Assembly (NCBI GenBank): GCA_021772735.1
Contig: JAJFLK010000110.1
Coordinates: 1-9,323 of the forward strand
Length of the DNA stretch: 9,323 nucleotides
Direction of reading: 5' to 3'
Origin: Candidatus Sumerlaeota bacterium
GTDB taxonomy: Bacteria; Sumerlaeota; Sumerlaeia; MVZB01; JAJFLK01
Shown here: one piece after another, positions 5,844-9,323 of the stretch
How the letters are laid out: every line of letters begins with the position of its first letter
Position numbering within the stretch: position 1 is the stretch's first letter
Position numbers and translations under genes: made by a program
The notes under the pieces: model-generated
Told to the model about the DNA's origin: nothing
Databases searched by the model: none
The model's input: the letters and a program-made list of their open reading frames with translations, nothing else

Positions 5844-5873
5844 ATCGTATCACCGGCGCGATGAATTGAACAA
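5844..5873 (-). promoter_or_regulatory. Candidate promoter of thiO
   Basis: On the minus strand an extended -10 (TGATACGAT; hexamer TACGAT at 5849-5844) lies 18 bases after TTGTTC (5873-5868), a poor -35. Initiation would give a leader of about 40 bases. The 186-base gap between the PASTA gene and thiO allows a separate promoter, but the match is moderate and could be chance. Confidence 0.3.
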
Positions 5874-5980
5874 CGCGCTTGCGCGCTTAATGCCCTAGAA
5901 CGCAAGCGATGCCACGAGAGCGGGCACGCGCCAAGGCGCGGAAAGAGGCGACGGGCCGACGCACTGGTGCACCGAATCTG

Positions 5981-6931
5981 CTAACGCGGTGCAATCGTGA
6001 TCTCGATGCGCGCCTTGCCCCGGGTCGGCGTGCCGGCCGTTGGCGTCTGCGTGTGGACTGTGCCGGGCGCGACGCCGAACTGCTCTTGGGAATTGATCGT
6101 GGCGATGATCGCGCCATATCGGGCGAGCTCGGCACGCGCCGAATCCGGCGTCAGTCCATAGAGATCCGGCATGGCGAAGCTTTCGCCGACGGCCTCGGCC
6201 GAAGCAAGCAGATTGACGACGGTATCGGGAGGCACGCTGGTGCCTTGCGGCGGATCGAGCGCAAGCACGACATCATCGCCCTTGCCCGAAGTCGGGATGA
6301 AAGCGACGTTGCCGACTTTAAGCCCCAGCTCGCGCAGGCGGATGCCGGCTTGAAGCCGGTGCTCTCCGACGATCTGCTCGGGGATCAGGATCATGCGCTG
6401 GCCGCTGCTGATGATGACCTTGATCGGCGAGCCGGCCTTGATCGTCGTGCCCGGACGCGGTCGCTGGCTCAGGATTTCGCCCGCCGTCATCATGTCGCTC
6501 GGCTCCTCGCGCTCGAGCTTGAGCGAAAGATCGTGCTCGCGCGCGATGGCCATCGCCTCCTCGATCGGGCGGGCCGTCAGGTCAGGCGCGGCGATTTCGT
6601 GGCCCTTGATGTAATAGCCAATAGCGAAGTAACTCGCGGCGACAAGAATGCCGAAGAAAACAGCCGTCGCCACAACCAGGCGCATGAACCCCGAAACGAA
6701 CGCCAGCAGACGCGAGAGCAGCCCGCGCTTCTTCGGGCGCCGCGGACGATCTGGACGGGCCGGAGGGGCCGATCGATTCGAGGCGGATTCGGTGGGCGCG
6801 TTGGCCAAGTGGGGGAGCCTTTCTTGCAGCGCAGGATTCGCGGCGATCGCTTCGTCGCAACACATGCGCGTGCGTCCGGGCGCCGCGCTACGGCGAATCA
6901 GGCGTCCAATATAGGCGTCATGCGTGCGCAT
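5981..6931 (-). CDS. Membrane-anchored protein with three PASTA domains, no kinase domain
   Basis: A 316-residue protein with a Pro/Arg-rich cytoplasmic N-terminal part (about 1-78, including DRPRRPKKRG), one membrane helix (about 79-107) and three PASTA repeats outside (about 113-176, 180-245, 252-315). Each repeat shows the pattern of a Pro-containing start (APDL, IPEQIVG, MPDLYGL), a helix with A...L...GL or its equivalent, and a strand ending in a Q.P..GT or D.P.GT motif before a VI/VVNLL/IEITI strand. PASTA domains bind peptidoglycan fragments or beta-lactams and usually sit on Ser/Thr kinases or penicillin-binding proteins; here neither catalytic part is present. The start is uncertain: ATG 6931 has GGTGG only three bases away, while a TTG about 41 codons later has AAAGG ten bases upstream and would keep the basic, membrane and PASTA parts. 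It lies between the deacetylase and thiO on the same strand. Confidence 0.88.
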   Translation of the reverse strand: MRTHDAYIGRLIRRSAAPGRTRMCCDEAIAANPALQERLPHLANAPTESASNRSAPPARPDRPRRPKKRGLLSRLLAFVSGFMRLVVATAVFFGILVAASYFAIGYYIKGHEIAAPDLTARPIEEAMAIAREHDLSLKLEREEPSDMMTAGEILSQRPRPGTTIKAGSPIKVIISSGQRMILIPEQIVGEHRLQAGIRLRELGLKVGNVAFIPTSGKGDDVVLALDPPQGTSVPPDTVVNLLASAEAVGESFAMPDLYGLTPDSARAELARYGAIIATINSQEQFGVAPGTVHTQTPTAGTPTRGKARIEITIAPR

Positions 6932-7026
6932 CTTCCACCAGCGAGTTGCTTCGGGGAGAAAACGCGGGCAGGTCGAGGTCTGACCTCATACCGTCGTCTC
7001 TAAGGACGCGGATTGGCGCCGTCACT

Positions 7027-8031
7027 TTATTTCGGCTCGACCTTGGATTTCACTCCGCTGTGCGAGAGAGGGATTCTTATCGGCACGGGCTTGGAGTCAG
7101 GATTGCCATAAGACCCCGACGAATTCGGAGAGCCGCCTTCGGTGCCGCGCTCACCTGCTTCTCTGGCTACGGCGCGACGCCGGGCACGATCTTCGATTTC
7201 GTTCGCGACAAGCTCGCCGGCCGTGACGAACGTGAACCCCCGCTCGCGGAGGCCCGCGATGATTTCGGGCACGGCCTCGACCGAACGCTTGTGAATATCG
7301 TGCAGCAGAACTATGGCGCCGGGGTGCGCCCCGCCGAGAATATGATCGCGGATCGAATCCGAAGTTTCCCCGCGTTGCCAATCGCGTGGATCGACGGACC
7401 AGTTGACCACCGTCATCGGCTCTTCATGAAGAACGGCGAACAGAGCATCATTGTGTTTGCCGTAAGGCGGGCGATAAAGCCTCGGGCGTCGGCCGGTCGC
7501 TTCGTGGATCAGGGTTTGCGTGCGCTCGACTTCGGCTCGAATCTCTTCGCTCGTCTGCGTTGTCGCATCCGCGTGGGTGAAACTATGATTGCCGATCTCG
7601 AAGCCCTGCGCAGCGATGCGGGCGGCGACTTCGGGATAAAGCCTGACTCGATCTCCGAGCAGGAAGAACGTCGCCGGGACTCCCTCGGCTTTCAAGATTT
7701 CGAGCAGGCGCGGAGTATAGGTCGGGTGAGGGCCATCGTCGAAGGTCAACGCAATGGAGCCGGTCCATGCCGGCCCGCGTGTAAAGACGGCCGCATTGCG
7801 CGCGGTGCGACCCTGCGGCGGAGCCGGGGCTGACGGCACGGTACGATCCTTTTCGATGACGGCGGAGTCGCCGTCGATGTTCGCCGGGCGCGCCGGTTCG
7901 GCGGCTGCAGACGGGGCGTCGGGTGAGGCGCCAGGCGCCTCATCGGGCAATCCGCCAATGACGAACAACGCCGCCGAGCACAAAAGGCACGCAACTGCAC
8001 AAGAGAGCGGGAATTTATCTATCCTGTTCAA
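7027..8031 (-). CDS. Secreted polysaccharide deacetylase (NodB homology domain)
   Basis: A carbohydrate esterase family 4 protein that removes acetyl groups from N-acetylated sugars of peptidoglycan, chitin or a surface polysaccharide. Numbered from TTG 8031 (334 residues), the motifs are TFDDGP (96-101, catalytic base and metal Asp), HSFTH (149-153, metal histidines), RPPYG (187-191), DPRDW (214-218) and LLHDIH (242-247, catalytic His). The N-terminus NRIDKFPLSCAVACLLCSAA is a signal peptide or membrane anchor, followed by an Ala/Pro-rich linker. The last 50 residues are a low-complexity tail. I prefer TTG at 8031 because GGCAAGG lies about eight bases upstream and it gives a normal signal peptide. 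A GTG at 8082 (351 residues) is open but has no ribosome binding site. It follows prfB by about 100 bases and precedes the PASTA gene by 95, which fits a cell-wall role, though the substrate is not shown. Confidence 0.92.
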   Translation of the reverse strand: MNRIDKFPLSCAVACLLCSAALFVIGGLPDEAPGASPDAPSAAAEPARPANIDGDSAVIEKDRTVPSAPAPPQGRTARNAAVFTRGPAWTGSIALTFDDGPHPTYTPRLLEILKAEGVPATFFLLGDRVRLYPEVAARIAAQGFEIGNHSFTHADATTQTSEEIRAEVERTQTLIHEATGRRPRLYRPPYGKHNDALFAVLHEEPMTVVNWSVDPRDWQRGETSDSIRDHILGGAHPGAIVLLHDIHKRSVEAVPEIIAGLRERGFTFVTAGELVANEIEDRARRRAVAREAGERGTEGGSPNSSGSYGNPDSKPVPIRIPLSHSGVKSKVEPK

Positions 8032-8130
8032 GCTCAAGCCCTTGCCTCGCGGGTGTTGCCCACAAAGATAGCAAAACTTCACGCGGACGAGGAAGCAAAA
8101 GACGATCCCCTATTGAAGGCCTCCCGCCAG

Positions 8131-9292
8131 TTACTCGTCGCCAAGGTCGTCATCATTGTCATCGGCGATCTCAGAGACGTTCAAGAGTCCGGCCTTCCAC
8201 TTGAGCGTCGCCTGGAGAAAGCCGTCCAGGTCGCCGTCCATCACGGCCTGCACGTTCCCGGTCTGATGTCGCGTCCGCGTATCCTTGACCATTGTATACG
8301 GCTGAAAAACGTATGACCGGATCTGACTGCCCCAGCCGATGGCCATTTTCTCGCCCGCCTTGGCCGCCTGCTCCTCGCGCTGGATCCGGAGGAAATGCTG
8401 ATACAGCTTGGAGCGCATCATCTTGAGCGCGGTCGCCCGGTTCTTGTGCTGGCTGCGTTCGTTCTGGCATTGGACAACGATATTAGTCGGGATGTGCGTC
8501 ATGCGAACGGCCGAATCGGTCTTGTTGACATGCTGGCCTCCCGCGCCCGATGCCCTGTAGGTATCGACGCGCAAGTCCTCATCGCGAATTTCGATCTCGA
8601 TATTGTCGTCCACATCGGGCCAGACATCGATCGAGGAGAAAGAGGTGTGACGCCGGCTGGCCGCGTCGAACGGCGAGATGCGCACCAGGCGGTGGATGCC
8701 CGACTCGCCCTTGAGCCGCCCGTTGGCGCCGGGGGCTTTGATCAGGATCGTCGCGCTGCGGATGCCGGCTTCTTCGCCCTCGGAGATCTCGACCGTCTCG
8801 ACCTTCGCGCCCGATCGCTCGCACCACCGCACATACATGCGCAGGAGCATGTTCGCCCAATCGCACGATTCAGTCCCGCCCGCGCCGGCATGGACGTGCA
8901 GATAACAATCCAGGTGATCGTCCGGCTCGCTCATCAGCGCGGTGGCTTCGAGGCTGTCCAGACGCGCGAGCACCTCGCCGGTCTGTTCGGCAAGCTCGGC
9001 CATCATGGATGCGTCGTCTGAGGCCAGCTCGGAGAGTTCGAGCAGTTCGGCCGCGTCGCGATCGAGCGCTTCCCATGGCTCGACGATCGACTTCAAGGCC
9101 GTGATGCTTTTCATCTCCGCCTGGGCCGCCTGCGCGTCGTCCCAGAAGCCCGGCTCTGCGGCCTTGACTTCGAGCTGTTCGAATTTCTTGCGCCGATTCG
9201 CGAGGTCAAAGATAGTCCTTGCTCTGCGTGACGCGGCGGTTGATGTCGTTCAGGGTCTGGATGGTTTCTTCGGGGCGAATGTCGGGGGTCAC
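8131..9292 (-). CDS. prfB: Peptide chain release factor 2, with programmed +1 frameshift
   Basis: RF2 reads UAA and UGA stop codons on the ribosome and triggers peptide release. The gene is split in two frames: a first ORF of 28 codons from GTG 9292 to TGA 9208-9206 (begins MTPDIRPEETIQTLNDIN, ends SKDYL), then after skipping one base a second ORF from GAC 9207 to TAA 8131 (358 residues, begins DLANRRKKFEQLE). The joined product is 386 residues, close to the 365 of E. coli. The stop-codon recognition motif SPF is at 206-208 in RISPFDAASRRHTSF, where RF1 would have PxT. The catalytic GGQ is at 251-253 in ASGAGGQHVNKTDSAVR. The acidic end DDNDDDLGDE is an extension. The GTG start has AAGGAG ten bases upstream. 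An annotation starting at the internal ATG 9114 would lose 59 residues. Confidence 0.97.
9205..9220 (-). promoter_or_regulatory. prfB recoding site (+1 frameshift, CTTTGAC)
   Basis: On the minus strand AAGGA (9220-9216) acts as an internal Shine-Dalgarno four bases before the slippery CTT (9211-9209), in-frame TGA (9208-9206) and following C. E. coli has AGGGGG-TAT-CTT-TGA-C at this place. When RF2 is scarce the ribosome stalls on the TGA and slips +1, so RF2 controls its own synthesis. Both frames encode matching RF2 sequence on each side, which rules out a sequencing error. Confidence 0.95.
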
Positions 9293-9302
9293 AGGTCGGG
9301 TG

Positions 9303-9308
9303 CTCCTT
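9303..9308 (-). promoter_or_regulatory. Ribosome binding site that decides the prfB GTG start
   Basis: AAGGAG on the minus strand, ten bases before GTG 9292. It supports the non-ATG start of the short first ORF of prfB. Only 15 more bases of upstream sequence are in the window, so no promoter can be judged. Confidence 0.75.
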
Positions 9309-9323
9309 CAAAGCGTGCGTCGC

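Noticed and set aside
5795..5905. N-terminal extension of thiO by 37 residues
   Set aside because: It would precede the FAD-binding strand with a Cys/Arg-rich segment unlike any ThiO, while ATG 5794 has a ribosome binding site and the family's usual distance to the GxGxxG motif.
6975..6987. Dyad GAGGTCTGACCTC before the PASTA gene as an operator
   Set aside because: A five-base dyad with a three-base centre is short, occurs only once in the window, and no convincing -35/-10 pair accompanies it; kept only as a weak candidate.
5909..7003. Plus-strand open frame of 364 codons over the PASTA gene
   Set aside because: Antisense shadow of a well-supported PASTA protein; Arg/Asp-rich without family motifs.
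6946..7833. Plus-strand open frame of 295 codons over the deacetylase gene
   Set aside because: Antisense shadow of the NodB-domain gene, which shows all five catalytic motifs on the other strand.

Overview
The window is 9.3 kb of GC-rich bacterial DNA. Sampled 60-base rows run about 67% GC in rpe and prfB and 50-57% in the 1.6-2.6 kb part. It holds ten protein genes, one of them cut by the left edge, with no rRNA, tRNA, CRISPR array or insertion sequence that I can see. Free-living bacterial housekeeping genes (RF2, ribulose-phosphate epimerase, glycine oxidase) sit beside a DUF151 nuclease, a lysine-rich histone-like protein and a membrane protein with split acyl-carrier-protein (ACP) halves. 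That mix recalls planctomycetes and neighbouring deep-branching phyla, but this is an impression and the sequence alone does not fix the phylum.

Left part (1-1945): the end of a crotonase-family gene on the plus strand converges on a minus-strand pair, a DUF151 bifunctional nuclease followed by a PtsN-like PTS EIIA. The pair is read from a good sigma70-type promoter at 1264-1293. Divergent from it is a YbgC-type acyl-CoA thioesterase on the plus strand. Its stop codon overlaps, inside a TTAA, the stop of the convergent next gene.

Middle (1942-4648): the most unusual gene is at 1942-2640 (minus). Its N-terminus is the second half of an ACP and its C-terminus is the first half, separated by a further degenerate ACP-like stretch and a two-helix membrane hairpin. 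The break falls at the Asp-Ser carrier site, and the serine is absent. rpe is divergent from it and ends before a strong bidirectional terminator (3686-3731). Convergent with rpe is a 68-residue KKKKAT-repeat histone-like gene. It has an excellent ribosome binding site and about 200 bases upstream with four potential hairpins, one with a GAAA tetraloop and one followed by a T7 run.

Right part (4649-9323): four minus-strand genes follow one another in transcription order: prfB, a secreted NodB-type polysaccharide deacetylase, a membrane-anchored protein with three PASTA domains, and thiO. prfB keeps the classical +1 programmed frameshift (CTTTGAC preceded by AAGGA), so its product is a 28-codon first ORF joined to a 358-codon second ORF. 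The deacetylase and PASTA protein suggest a cell-envelope theme, but spacings of about 100-190 bases leave room for separate promoters.
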